Shown one piece after another: positions 18,225-25,989 of a stretch of 64,000 nt of DNA. The stretch comes from Hydrogenophaga sp. (GTDB taxonomy: Bacteria > Pseudomonadota > Gammaproteobacteria > Burkholderiales > Burkholderiaceae_C): the NCBI RefSeq assembly GCF_014773545.1, contig NZ_SDDV01000008.1, positions 37,621 through 101,620 of the forward strand, given 5' to 3'. The notes beneath the pieces were generated by a model. It saw nothing but the letters and a program-made list of their open reading frames with translations. It searched no databases and was not told the DNA's origin. Position 1 is the stretch's first letter. Every line of letters begins with the position of its first letter. Made by a program: the position numbers and the translations under genes.

Positions 18225-19244
18225 ATGAAACTGCGCGTCATCCACCGCACCAGCTACCACTACCAGGACAACGTTGACCTGGCACAGCACATGGTGCACC
18301 TCACACCCGTGGACAGCGCCACACAGCGGGTGCTGTCCCACGCGCTGCGGATCGACCCCGAGCCCGCCACCCGCCACGCCATCACCGACGCCTTTGGCAA
18401 CCACCGCACCTACTTCTCACTGCAGGCGCCGCATGAAACGCTCAGCGTCGAAGCCGACAGCCTCATTCACACCCAGACGGCAACAAACCTGTGCGAGCAC
18501 CCTCCATGGCAAGACCTGAGGTGGGAGCAGGTGCGCGAGCACTTTCGCTACCGCGCCCAGGCACGCTACGACGCGGCGAGCGAATTTCTCTTCGCCTCGC
18601 CCAGGGTGCCGCGCGACGACCGCTTCGCCGCCTTCGTCCGCCCCGCCTTCGCACCTGGCCAGCCCCTGCTTGAAGCCACACGCGCACTGATGGAACGCAT
18701 CCACACCGAACTGAGCTTTGATGCCGCCAGCACCGATGTCAACACCCCCGCATTGCAGGCACTGGAGCAAGGCAAGGGCGTGTGCCAAGACTTCGCCCAC
18801 ATCATGCTCGGCTGCCTGCGCAGCCTGGGCCTGGCGGCGCGCTACGTCAGTGGCTACCTGCTCACCCAGCCGCCCCCTGGCAAGGCACGCCTGCTCGGCG
18901 CCGATGCCTCGCACGCCTGGGTTTCGGTTTATTTGCCGCGGCCGCACGACGCCGGCGCGTCAACACCTGCGCCAACACCTGCGCTAGCGCCAGCCGACAG
19001 CGACCCGCCCAGCAGCAACAAAATCATCAGCGGCGCCTGGTTCGACTTCGATCCCACCAACGACCGCTGGGGCTGGGGCAGCCCGGGCGAAGACTACGTA
19101 AGGCTTGCCAGCGGGCGCGACTTCTCCGACGTCTCACCCATGCGCGGCGTCATCCAGAGCGGCGCAGCGCACACGCTTGACGTCGCCGTCACCGTCGCGC
19201 CGGCAGCCGAACCCGGCCCAGCCAGCGCCAGCCTGTCGCGCTGA
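18225..19244 (+). CDS. Transglutaminase-like cysteine peptidase family protein
   Basis: 339 residues. An N-terminal beta-rich domain (MKLRVIHRTSYHYQD) precedes the catalytic transglutaminase core, with the triad visible as GVCQDFAHIMLG (near 186), DASHAWVSVYLP (near 225) and WFDFDPTNDRWG (near 265). A proline/alanine-rich insert of about 30 residues sits between the His and Asp motifs and looks like a local expansion. It lacks a signal peptide, so it is cytoplasmic, like its partners. As last gene of the cluster it probably acts on the same unknown substrate as the ATP-grasp ligase, making or removing amide links. Confidence 0.88.
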   Translation: MKLRVIHRTSYHYQDNVDLAQHMVHLTPVDSATQRVLSHALRIDPEPATRHAITDAFGNHRTYFSLQAPHETLSVEADSLIHTQTATNLCEHPPWQDLRWEQVREHFRYRAQARYDAASEFLFASPRVPRDDRFAAFVRPAFAPGQPLLEATRALMERIHTELSFDAASTDVNTPALQALEQGKGVCQDFAHIMLGCLRSLGLAARYVSGYLLTQPPPGKARLLGADASHAWVSVYLPRPHDAGASTPAPTPALAPADSDPPSSNKIISGAWFDFDPTNDRWGWGSPGEDYVRLASGRDFSDVSPMRGVIQSGAAHTLDVAVTVAPAAEPGPASASLSR

Positions 19245-19330
19245 GCACCCGACGTGCAAGACCGGCATCGCGCACGCCACACAGGTGGGTGAAAAGCGGC
19301 CGCCGCCCGATCAGCCGCCCCCGTGCGCTG

Positions 19331-19344
19331 CGGCAAGCTTGCCG
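19331..19344. repeat. Perfect 14-bp palindrome downstream of the transglutaminase cluster
   Basis: CGGCAAGCTTGCCG is self-complementary over all 14 bases. It lies between the transglutaminase gene and the CRISPR-associated gene fragment. It could be an operator for the fragment or part of a terminator, but no T-run follows. Confidence 0.35.
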
Positions 19345-19458
19345 TAAGCGGTCAAAACACGGCAGCCCCCTACACTGGACGGCAAGAACTCACATGCTGT
19401 CACACACGCGGTCACACACCTGCCCAGCGCCGCCCAAGCGGCCAGCTTTCCACGCCGC

Positions 19459-19554
19459 GTGCTGCTGGCCGTCAGCGGCCTGACGCCGCAGATCGTCACC
19501 GAAACCCTGTACGCGCTGGCCGCCGACGAGCACGCGCCCTTTGTGCCGACCTAA
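19459..19554 (+). pseudogene. Truncated CRISPR-associated NE0113-family gene (5' fragment)
   Basis: A short frame reads RRVLLAVSGLTPQIVTETLY, then ALAADEHAPFVPT and a stop. This is the N-terminus of the CRISPR-associated NE0113 family (CARF-like ring-nuclease relatives), whose members begin with a hydrophobic strand, then (T/S)GLSPQVVTETLYAL, and continue after FVPT with a new strand. Everything beyond FVPT is missing. The frame stays open upstream to about 19348 without an ATG, so GTG 19459 or an upstream non-ATG start would have been used. The break coincides with the left end of an IS110-family element. No cas genes or repeat array are visible, so this is a relic. Family recognition is by eye. 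Confidence 0.65.
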
Positions 19555-19559
19555 CTGTC

Positions 19560-19760
19560 ATGAATCTGGGCGACGCCCCGGATGATGAAAGAAACTCGGG
19601 GGTGGAGGTGCCGGGGTAGAAGCCGAGAAAATTCTTTGGGGCCACAACCCCGATACCTAACTTGGCGCGCCTTCACCGACTCGTACCCCGAATTGACTCC
19701 ATCGGTTACCCGATGAGATCTCACGTTAAACAGGGCTGCTGAGCGAACAGCTCAGACAAG
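19560..19760 (+). ncRNA. Candidate bridge (seek) RNA region in the IS110 left end
   Basis: The non-coding leader contains a string of hairpins: GGGC/GCCC at 19568-19578, CTCGG/CCGAG spanning 19595-19627, GGGG/CCCC at 19638-19651, CATCGG/CCGATG at 19700-19715 and CTGAGC/GCTCAG at 19739-19755. IS110-group elements encode, upstream of the transposase, a structured RNA whose loops guide target and donor recognition; this position and strand fit. Loops have not been matched to target or donor sequence, so this is a structural inference. Confidence 0.4.
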
Positions 19761-19826
19761 CAATTTCGGTGGGGTACCCATGGCACCTCCAGTTTTGAAG
19801 TTTACACATCGACTGGAAGGATTCCG

Positions 19827-21056
19827 ATGGACATTGTTCCCATCTACAAACGCGTTATTGGACTGGATGTGCACCAGTCGCAAATCACGGGCTGCGCGAT
19901 TGTTGAGCAGCCTGACGGCAGCGTGACGCATGAGCTGCGCGAGTTTGGCGGCTTCAAGCGAGACCGCAAGGCACTGGCCGAGTGGGCACGCGCCATTGCC
20001 CCCGATGTCGTGGTCATGGAGAGCACCGGCATTTACTGGAAGAGCCCGTATGCGGCACTGGAAGCGGTTGGCATCATCGCCTGGGTCGTCAACGCCCGCC
20101 ATGTCAAGGCGGTGCCGGGGCGCAAGACCGATGTGGCCGATGCGCAGTGGCTGGCCTCGCTGGCGCGCGCGGGCCTATTGCGGGCCTCCTTCATCGCAGT
20201 AGCCGACCTGCGCAGCCTGCGTCACATTGCGCGCCATCGGCAAAAGCTCGGCGGCATGCTCGCCAGCGAGAAGAACCGGCTGCACAAACTCCTCACCGAT
20301 GCGGGCATCCGTTTGGGCGTGGTGGTGTCGGACTTGCACGGCCAGTCGGCACGCGCCATGGTCAAGGCGCTGATCGAGGGCAAGAGCGTCCCTGAGGTGC
20401 TGAACTTGGCCAGCAATCGTCTGCGTGCCAGCCGGGAAGACATCTTTGAGGCGCTGCAGGCCGAGGAAATCACGCCCGCGCATCGTTTTGTTCTGGCCGA
20501 GATCATGGCGCATATCGAAGAGCTCGAGGGCCGTATCGCCCGCTTTGACGCGGAGTTGCTGCGCTCCTTGCGGGACGCGGGTTATGGAGTGTCCTTGCGA
20601 CTGCTGCAAACCTTGCCCGGCATTGACCTGATGGGTGCGGCCATGTTGCTGGTGGAGATTGGCTCGGACATGAGCGTGTTTGGCAGCGCCCAGCGACTGG
20701 CCTCTTGGGTAGGCATGTGTCCTGGCAACAACGAATCAGCGGGCAAGCGCAAAAGTGGACGCATCAGCAAGGGCAACGCCTGGGTGCGACGCCTGCTATG
20801 CGAGTTTGCGCAGGCCGCCGCGCGCAGCCGCTGCGCCCTTAAAGACAAGTTCCAGGCACTCAACGTGCGCAAGGGGCACAAACGATCCATCGTGGCGCTG
20901 GGGCACAAGATGCTGCGCACGATCTACGCCATGTTGAGCAAAAACACCCACTACGTGGATAAAACCGTGGACTACGAGGCCTTGATGGTGGCGCGCAATG
21001 CGCCTCGCTGGCTGCAGATGCTGGTCAAGCACGGTTTCGTGCCGAAGCCCGCCTGA
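19827..21056 (+). CDS. IS110-family transposase (DEDD recombinase)
   Basis: 409 residues, apparently intact. The RuvC-like N-terminal domain shows the acidic set: D14 in GLDVHQ, E65 in MESTGIYW, and D102 and D105 in KTDVADAQW. A coiled-coil middle (residues about 125-245) leads to the C-terminal Tnp domain with LQTLPGIDLMGA and the serine region CPGNNESAGKRKSGRISKGN, where S304 is the likely nucleophile. The start follows AAGGATTCCG. It acts as an RNA-guided recombinase in characterised relatives. Both halves are full length, so the element may still be mobile. Confidence 0.95.
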   Translation: MDIVPIYKRVIGLDVHQSQITGCAIVEQPDGSVTHELREFGGFKRDRKALAEWARAIAPDVVVMESTGIYWKSPYAALEAVGIIAWVVNARHVKAVPGRKTDVADAQWLASLARAGLLRASFIAVADLRSLRHIARHRQKLGGMLASEKNRLHKLLTDAGIRLGVVVSDLHGQSARAMVKALIEGKSVPEVLNLASNRLRASREDIFEALQAEEITPAHRFVLAEIMAHIEELEGRIARFDAELLRSLRDAGYGVSLRLLQTLPGIDLMGAAMLLVEIGSDMSVFGSAQRLASWVGMCPGNNESAGKRKSGRISKGNAWVRRLLCEFAQAAARSRCALKDKFQALNVRKGHKRSIVALGHKMLRTIYAMLSKNTHYVDKTVDYEALMVARNAPRWLQMLVKHGFVPKPA

Positions 21057-21142
21057 GTCACTGACCCATCGCGACTGCCTATTGTGCGCGTGGCCTTGCA
21101 GGGGTCAGGAGTCCGTTCGTCTGGAGGTTGGGTTCTTTCACG

Positions 21143-21697
21143 TTAAATCTGCAGGCAGACAAAAGCTCCAGGCGCAGGGGCGTCGCGCGGCCACTGGCTG
21201 GCCGCGCGCAGGGGCGCGCCGCGCGCTGCCAACAGGTATTGCACGGCGCGGATCACGCCGGCGTGTGTAATCCAGACCGCCTGCTGAAGCTGGCCCGATT
21301 GCAGCTCCGCCAACGCGGCGCCGACGCGGTCTATCACCTGTTGCGCGCTCTCGACGCCCCCAAAGCGGTGCTGACCGAAATCGGCCAGCCAATCGTCCAG
21401 CGCCGCGCGCGGTATCGCACTCCAGGCTTGCAGCTCCCAGCAGCCAAAATTCATTTCATTGAGTCGCGTATCGGCGCGCGGCAAGCCCAAATCGGGGCGC
21501 AATCGTTGGATCTCACGCGCCAGTTGCCGCGTTCGCGCCAGACCCGAGACCCAGACCGGCGCCTGCGCTGGCAGCAACTGCGCCAGCGCCTGCGCGGCCC
21601 GCCGCGTGTCAAGCGCGTTGGCCGGCAGGTCGCTGGCGCCGTAGCACAAACCATCGGGGCACTCGAGGCGGGCGTGACGCAGCAGCCACAGCTTCAT
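21143..21697 (-). CDS. cobC: Alpha-ribazole phosphatase / histidine phosphatase CobC
   Basis: 184 residues starting at 21697; the track ORF runs 54 codons too far upstream into cobS. The RH motif at the N-terminus, MKLWLLRHARLECPDG, holds the catalytic histidine, and ITHAGVIRAVQ holds the second histidine of the phosphoglycerate-mutase-like fold. It removes the 5' phosphate of alpha-ribazole phosphate in nucleotide-loop assembly of cobalamin. It follows cobS on the same strand with 13 bases between. Its final codons, including the stop, lie in a TTTAACGTGAAAG stretch next to the IS110 right end, so its C-terminus may have been slightly remodelled. Confidence 0.85.
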   Translation of the reverse strand: MKLWLLRHARLECPDGLCYGASDLPANALDTRRAAQALAQLLPAQAPVWVSGLARTRQLAREIQRLRPDLGLPRADTRLNEMNFGCWELQAWSAIPRAALDDWLADFGQHRFGGVESAQQVIDRVGAALAELQSGQLQQAVWITHAGVIRAVQYLLAARGAPLRAASQWPRDAPAPGAFVCLQI

Positions 21698-21710
21698 GCG
21701 ATGCGCAGCC

Positions 21711-22535
21711 TCAGGACGCCACAGCAGGCAAGGCCAGTGCCAGCCCGAGATAAAACGCCAGCTCGCTGACCTGTTGTGCCGCACCCAGTCCGTCACCGGT
21801 AAAACCTTGCAAACGGCGGCGCAGCAAACGCCACGCCCAGAGCAGACCGAGCAACGCACCCAGCACAGCCTGCGGCCAGGGCGCCGCCGGCAGCAGCCAC
21901 ATCACCAGCGCCAACGCCAGCGCCCCCCACAGCAAGGCAACCAGCAAAGCGGCGTTGCCGATGCTGTGCGCCAGCGGCTTGGACTTGGACTGCGGTGTGT
22001 CCCCCACGTGCGCCAGCGTGCGAACGATCAACAGCGGCAGCAGGCGCGAAATGACGTGGGCCGCAAACAAGGCCGCCGCAGCCAGCAAGGCACCGGCCTG
22101 CGCCAGCAAGGCCAGCAAAGCCACCTTGAGCAGCAGCGCCAGCACCAGCGCCAGCGCGCCAAAGCTGCCGATGCGAGAGTCTTTCATGATCTCCAGCGCG
22201 CGTTCGCGCTCGAGCGCGCCGCCCAGGCCGTCGGCCAGGTCGGCCAGACCGTCCTCATGGAAAGCGCCCGTCAGCAGCACACTGAAAACCGTGCTCAGAC
22301 TGGCCGCCACCCAGGGCGCGGCCGGCAAATCGGGCAGCACCAGCAGCAATGCGTAAAACAGGGCGGCCGTCAAAGCCCCCACCAGCCAGCCCACAGCCGG
22401 GAAATGCGCCGCACTGGCGCGCAGCAAGGCCGGGCTAAAGCCCACCCAGCACGCCAGCCGCCCGGTGATCGGAATGCGGGTGAAAAACTGAACCGCGAGC
22501 AGAAAATGGCGCACGAAGCGCAGCAGAAAAAACAT
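21711..22535 (-). CDS. cobS: Adenosylcobinamide-GDP ribazoletransferase CobS
   Basis: Integral inner-membrane enzyme that joins alpha-ribazole (phosphate) to AdoCbi-GDP, the last step of cobalamin nucleotide-loop assembly. 274 residues with several hydrophobic helices. The conserved acidic motif FHEDGLADLADGLGG (near 92-106) and MKDSRIGSFGALAL (near 117) are diagnostic, as is GFTGDGLGAAQQVSEL near the end. It is followed closely by cobC. No other cob genes and no cobalamin riboswitch are visible here, so the pair may belong to a salvage set located elsewhere. Confidence 0.93.
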   Translation of the reverse strand: MFFLLRFVRHFLLAVQFFTRIPITGRLACWVGFSPALLRASAAHFPAVGWLVGALTAALFYALLLVLPDLPAAPWVAASLSTVFSVLLTGAFHEDGLADLADGLGGALERERALEIMKDSRIGSFGALALVLALLLKVALLALLAQAGALLAAAALFAAHVISRLLPLLIVRTLAHVGDTPQSKSKPLAHSIGNAALLVALLWGALALALVMWLLPAAPWPQAVLGALLGLLWAWRLLRRRLQGFTGDGLGAAQQVSELAFYLGLALALPAVAS

Positions 22536-22597
22536 CTGGTCTGGTCTGCGAAGGGGGTAGGAGACAAGTTTGCCGGGGCAGCGCGTGCGGGTTCAGC

Positions 22598-23353
22598 TCA
22601 GGCCAGACCGCTGCTGAGCCAGCGCGCCCAGTCAGCCGCCCCGTTGCGCTGCGCCTGGGCGGCGGCGGCCTGCCAGTCGTAGGACACGGCAAGCAGCGCC
22701 AACGTCCAGCCGCCGGCCGGGTCTGATTCGCACAGCGCGTAGCGCGCGTGCGGACTACCGCTTTGGTGGACGTGATACGCCAGGTGATCGTCGTCGAACG
22801 CCGGCAGGCCGACACTGCCGGGGTTGACGCACAAGGTGCGTGCAGCCGTCGGCAGTTGCAGCACGCGCGGCAGGTGGCTGTGGCCACACAGCAACAGCGC
22901 AGCACCCTGCCCCGGCGTGCCTGCCAGACGCTGCGCCACTTCGGCGGCACTGGCCGGACGCGAACCGCCGGAATCGACGGTCTCGAGCAGGTATTCGCAG
23001 TCCTTGTCGGGTCGGCCATGGCAAACGTACACCTGCTCGTCCAGCCAGAGCTGCGTTGGCAGCGCAGCCAGCCAGGCACGCTGGGCTGCGCTGGTGTGGG
23101 CAAAAGCATAGCCGTCGCCGCTGCTGTCAGCGTCGCGGCTGGCGCAACTGAGCAACTGACGCTCGTGGTTGCCGGCCACGGTCGGCAGATCGAGCGCCAT
23201 CAGCCGCTCGGCGGTTTCAGCGGGCCACAGCGGGCCGCTCAGAATATCGCCGCAGTTGACCACCATGTCGGCCCCGCGCCGGGCAATGTCGGCCCATACG
23301 GCATCGAGCGCGGGCAGGTTGCCATGAATGTCGGAGATGACAGCAATACGCAT
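22598..23353 (-). CDS. Calcineurin-like metallophosphoesterase (YfcE/MJ0936-type)
   Basis: 251-residue cytoplasmic phosphoesterase. The metal ligands are in ISDIHGNLPAL (residues 6-16), NCGDILSGP, AGNHERQ and CGHSHLPRV, with a final NPGSVGLPAF typical of the YfcE-like phosphodiesterase group. Substrate is unknown; relatives cleave phosphodiesters such as cyclic nucleotides or act on small phosphoesters. It lies 62 bases upstream of cobS on the same strand and may share its transcript, but no cobalamin role is implied by sequence. Confidence 0.85.
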   Translation of the reverse strand: MRIAVISDIHGNLPALDAVWADIARRGADMVVNCGDILSGPLWPAETAERLMALDLPTVAGNHERQLLSCASRDADSSGDGYAFAHTSAAQRAWLAALPTQLWLDEQVYVCHGRPDKDCEYLLETVDSGGSRPASAAEVAQRLAGTPGQGAALLLCGHSHLPRVLQLPTAARTLCVNPGSVGLPAFDDDHLAYHVHQSGSPHARYALCESDPAGGWTLALLAVSYDWQAAAAQAQRNGAADWARWLSSGLA

Positions 23354-23596
23354 GGCCTTGACCCGGGACGCGGATGTGAACGAATCGATGTGGCCGATTG
23401 TAGGCAGCGGGGAAGTATTTTCAACCCCGGCACAAGCGCGTCACAAACGGCAACTAAACTGCTGGAGCAAAATCACTGGTTGGCGCTTGCAGTGACATAA
23501 ACCGGCGTAAAAACTCGCTTCATGTCACTGAATTTGTTACACCTTCATTCCTACTCCGCCACGGCTGCCCACCGCCGAAGAAAAACCCCAATCGCC

Positions 23597-24340
23597 ATGA
23601 ACCGACTCGAAGGAAAAGTCTGCATCATCACCGGTGCCGCCCAGGGCATTGGCTTGGCCAGCGCGCTCAAATTTGCCCGCGAGGGCGCAATCGTCGTCGT
23701 CTGCGACATCAAAGCAGACGCCGTTGCAGCGGTCGTGCAACAGTGCCAGGCCGTTGGTGCCTCTGCCGTCGGCTTCGATCTGGACGTGACGCAGCGCAGC
23801 GCAGTCGACGCCGTGGTGGCGCAGGTCAAGGCGCGTTTTGGCCGCATCGACGTATTGGTCAACAACGCCGGCATCACCCAAGACGCGCGCTTGCAAAAAA
23901 TGACAGTCGAGCAGTTCGACCGGGTGATAGACGTCAACCTGCGTGGCGCTTTCCATTGCGCGCAGGCGGTGGCCGACACCATGGTCGAACAAGGCAGCGG
24001 TGTGATCCTGAATTCGAGTTCGGTGGTTGGCATTTACGGCAACTTCGGCCAGACCAACTATGCCGCCAGCAAATTCGGCGTGATCGGTTTCACCAAGACC
24101 TGGAGCCGCGAACTCGGCCCCAAAGGGGTGCGCGTCAACGCGGTGGCGCCGGGCTTCATCGCCACACCGATACTGGCGAGTATTCCAGAAAAAGTGCTGA
24201 CCGACATGCAGCACCGGGTGCCGCTGCGCCGTCTGGGCCAGCCGGAAGAAGTCGCCAACGTCTACGCCTTTCTCGCCAGCGACGAAGCCAGCTACATCAA
24301 CGGCGCAGTCATCGAGGTTGCAGGCGGACTGTCTTTGTAG
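23597..24340 (+). CDS. Short-chain dehydrogenase/reductase, FabG-like 3-oxoacyl reductase
   Basis: 247 residues from ATG 23597; the track start at 23522 adds an unlikely 25-residue leader. Classical SDR features: cofactor motif [12 protein letters not shown] near 87, catalytic S in [13 protein letters not shown] near 153, and a C-terminal [17 protein letters not shown]-dependent reduction of 3-oxoacyl-ACP or -CoA is the best guess, but it is not in a fatty-acid operon, so it may be a paralogue serving another pathway such as PHA or a short-chain alcohol. It stands alone, with a 240-base upstream gap in which I see no convincing promoter. Confidence 0.85.
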   Translation: MNRLEGKVCIITGAAQGIGLASALKFAREGAIVVVCDIKADAVAAVVQQCQAVGASAVGFDLDVTQRSAVDAVVAQVKARFGRIDVLVNNAGITQDARLQKMTVEQFDRVIDVNLRGAFHCAQAVADTMVEQGSGVILNSSSVVGIYGNFGQTNYAASKFGVIGFTKTWSRELGPKGVRVNAVAPGFIATPILASIPEKVLTDMQHRVPLRRLGQPEEVANVYAFLASDEASYINGAVIEVAGGLSL

Positions 24341-24484
24341 CATCCACTGTTACGCCAACGCTCCCATCGTCAGCTTGGCCCTGGGCTCGGAGTGCGTGGC
24401 CGAGCAGCGGGTGCGCGCTCACTCAGCTCAGCGTCGTGCTCGCCTCGGCGCCGGTCATGATCCGCAGAACCGGTTTTGACCGCC

Positions 24485-25228
24485 TCAACTGCGCTGGCGC
24501 AGCGCTTCGTACAGACACACGCCGCTGGCGACCGAGACGTTAAGGCTTTCGACCGCACCGCGCATAGGGATGCGCAGCAGCTCGTCGCAGGTCTTGCGCG
24601 TGAGTTGGCGCATGCCGTCACCCTCGGCGCCCAACACCAGCGCGAGCGGGCCTTTGAGGTCCGTCTGGTAGAGCGTCTGGGGTGCGTCGTCGCTGGCGCC
24701 CAGCACCCGGATGTGGCGCTCTTTGAGTTCGCCCAGGGTGCGCGCGAGGTTGGTGACCATGAAGTAAGGCATGGTCTCGGCGGCACCGCTGGCGACCTTG
24801 GCCACGGTGGCGTTGACGCCGGCGGCGTGATCCTTGGGAGCGATCACGGCATGCGCACCAGCGCCGTCGGCCACGCGCAAACAAGCCCCGAGGTTGTGCG
24901 GATCGGTAATGCCGTCTAGCACCAGCAGCAGCGGCGCCGTGCCGGCGGCTTCGATCTGTTCGAGCAGATCGTCGAGCGAATGCAGCGCCGGCAGCGCCTG
25001 CACCCGCGCCGCCAGGCCCTGGTGGCCGTGGCTGCCCGCCAACTTGGCGATGCGCAAAGCGTCGGCCTCGATCAGCCGCACCTGGGCCTCCTGGGCCCGC
25101 GCCACAAACTGACGCATGCGCGCGTCGCGCCGGCTGGCATCGAAGTAGATTTCGACGATCGATTGCGGCGCGGTTTTCAGACGCACGCCCACGGCGTGAA
25201 AGCCGAACAGCACTTTGGAACCAGACAT
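24485..25228 (-). CDS. rlmB: 23S rRNA 2'-O-methyltransferase RlmB (TrmH/SpoU family)
   Basis: 247-residue SPOUT methyltransferase that methylates G2251 in the 23S rRNA peptidyl-transferase region. An N-terminal substrate-binding domain (VLFGFHAVGVRLKT) precedes the knot domain with motif 1 LDGITDPHNLGACLR, motif 2 LVLGAEGDGMR and motif 3 SLNVSVASGVCLYEAL. Length and architecture match RlmB. It is transcribed in the same direction as ybbA upstream, 39 bases apart. Confidence 0.9.
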   Translation of the reverse strand: MSGSKVLFGFHAVGVRLKTAPQSIVEIYFDASRRDARMRQFVARAQEAQVRLIEADALRIAKLAGSHGHQGLAARVQALPALHSLDDLLEQIEAAGTAPLLLVLDGITDPHNLGACLRVADGAGAHAVIAPKDHAAGVNATVAKVASGAAETMPYFMVTNLARTLGELKERHIRVLGASDDAPQTLYQTDLKGPLALVLGAEGDGMRQLTRKTCDELLRIPMRGAVESLNVSVASGVCLYEALRQRS

Positions 25229-25267
25229 GGCCGCATTATCCGGGATCGCCCGCTGCGGCAGCGCGCC

Positions 25268-25975
25268 TCAGGCAAGCGCGCCGTCCCACACCGGATCGGG
25301 GACGATCTGGCCGGCTTCGATCACGATGCGGCGCTCGCAGCGCCGGGCAATTTCGTCGTCGTGCGTCACCAGCACCAGCGTGGTGCCCAGTTCCCGGTTG
25401 AGCTCGAACATCAGCTCCATGACCTTGCCGCCGGTGACAAAATCCAGGCTGCCGGTAGGCTCGTCGGCCAGCAAGACGGCCGGCCTGACGACGAAGGCGC
25501 GCGCCAGCGCCACGCGCTGTTGCTCGCCGCCCGACAGCAGCCTGGGATAGTGCGCCAGCCGCTCGCCCAGACCGACGCGGCGCAGCATCTGGGTGGCGCA
25601 GGCGCGCGCGTCGCGCCGACCGGCCAGCTCCAGCGGCAGCATCACGTTCTCCAGCGCGCTCAGGTTGCCCAGCAACTGAAAACTCTGAAACACGAAGCCC
25701 AGCTTCTGCGCCCGCAGGGCGGCGCGCTGATCTTCGTCGAGGGCGAACAGATCGACGCCGTCGATGCGAACCGTACCGCTGCTGGGCGTATCCAATCCCG
25801 CCACGATAGACAGCAGCGTGCTCTTGCCCGAGCCCGAGGCACCGACGATGGCGGTGGTTTGACCCCGTTTCAGGGTGAAATCGACATCGCGCAAAATGCA
25901 CAGTTCGCCGCTGGAGTCGGCAACCGATTTGCACACCTGCGAAACGACAATCATGGCAATCGTTGCATCGGACAT
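25268..25975 (-). CDS. ybbA: ABC transporter ATP-binding protein YbbA (LolD/MacB-like)
   Basis: 235-residue ATPase with Walker A GASGSGKST, Q-loop FQSFQLLGNLSALENV, signature LSGGEQQR and Walker B VLLADEPTGSLD, all typical of the MacB/LolD class. It is divergent from tesA with only 14 bases between the two starts, the classic ybbA/tesA arrangement of E. coli. The usual partner permease ybbP is not next to it: rlmB follows instead, so the membrane subunit is elsewhere or lost. Confidence 0.85.
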   Translation of the reverse strand: MSDATIAMIVVSQVCKSVADSSGELCILRDVDFTLKRGQTTAIVGASGSGKSTLLSIVAGLDTPSSGTVRIDGVDLFALDEDQRAALRAQKLGFVFQSFQLLGNLSALENVMLPLELAGRRDARACATQMLRRVGLGERLAHYPRLLSGGEQQRVALARAFVVRPAVLLADEPTGSLDFVTGGKVMELMFELNRELGTTLVLVTHDDEIARRCERRIVIEAGQIVPDPVWDGALA

Positions 25976-25989
25976 GAAAGGGCTTTGAT

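Larger units (their letters stand above)
19552..21137 (+). mobile_element. IS110-family insertion sequence
   Basis: About 1.5 kb with one transposase gene. The left limit is placed where the CRISPR-associated frame breaks (about 19552). The right limit is uncertain, near 21137, just before the cobC stop. As normal for IS110 there are no obvious terminal inverted repeats. A 270-base structured leader precedes the transposase and about 80 bases follow it. TCACGTTAAA occurs at 19721 and again at 21138. The sequence on the right is not the rest of the interrupted gene, so a deletion or recombination happened together with, or after, insertion. Confidence 0.75.

Noticed and set aside
19245-19458. 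CRISPR array next to the CRISPR-associated gene fragment
   Set aside because: Only a short local repeat (GTCACACAC twice) is present; there are no regularly spaced repeats of 24-40 bases.
21698-22597. Cobalamin riboswitch controlling cobS/cobC
   Set aside because: The gap upstream of cobS is only 62 bases and shows no B12-box-like sequence; the next gene is a phosphoesterase.
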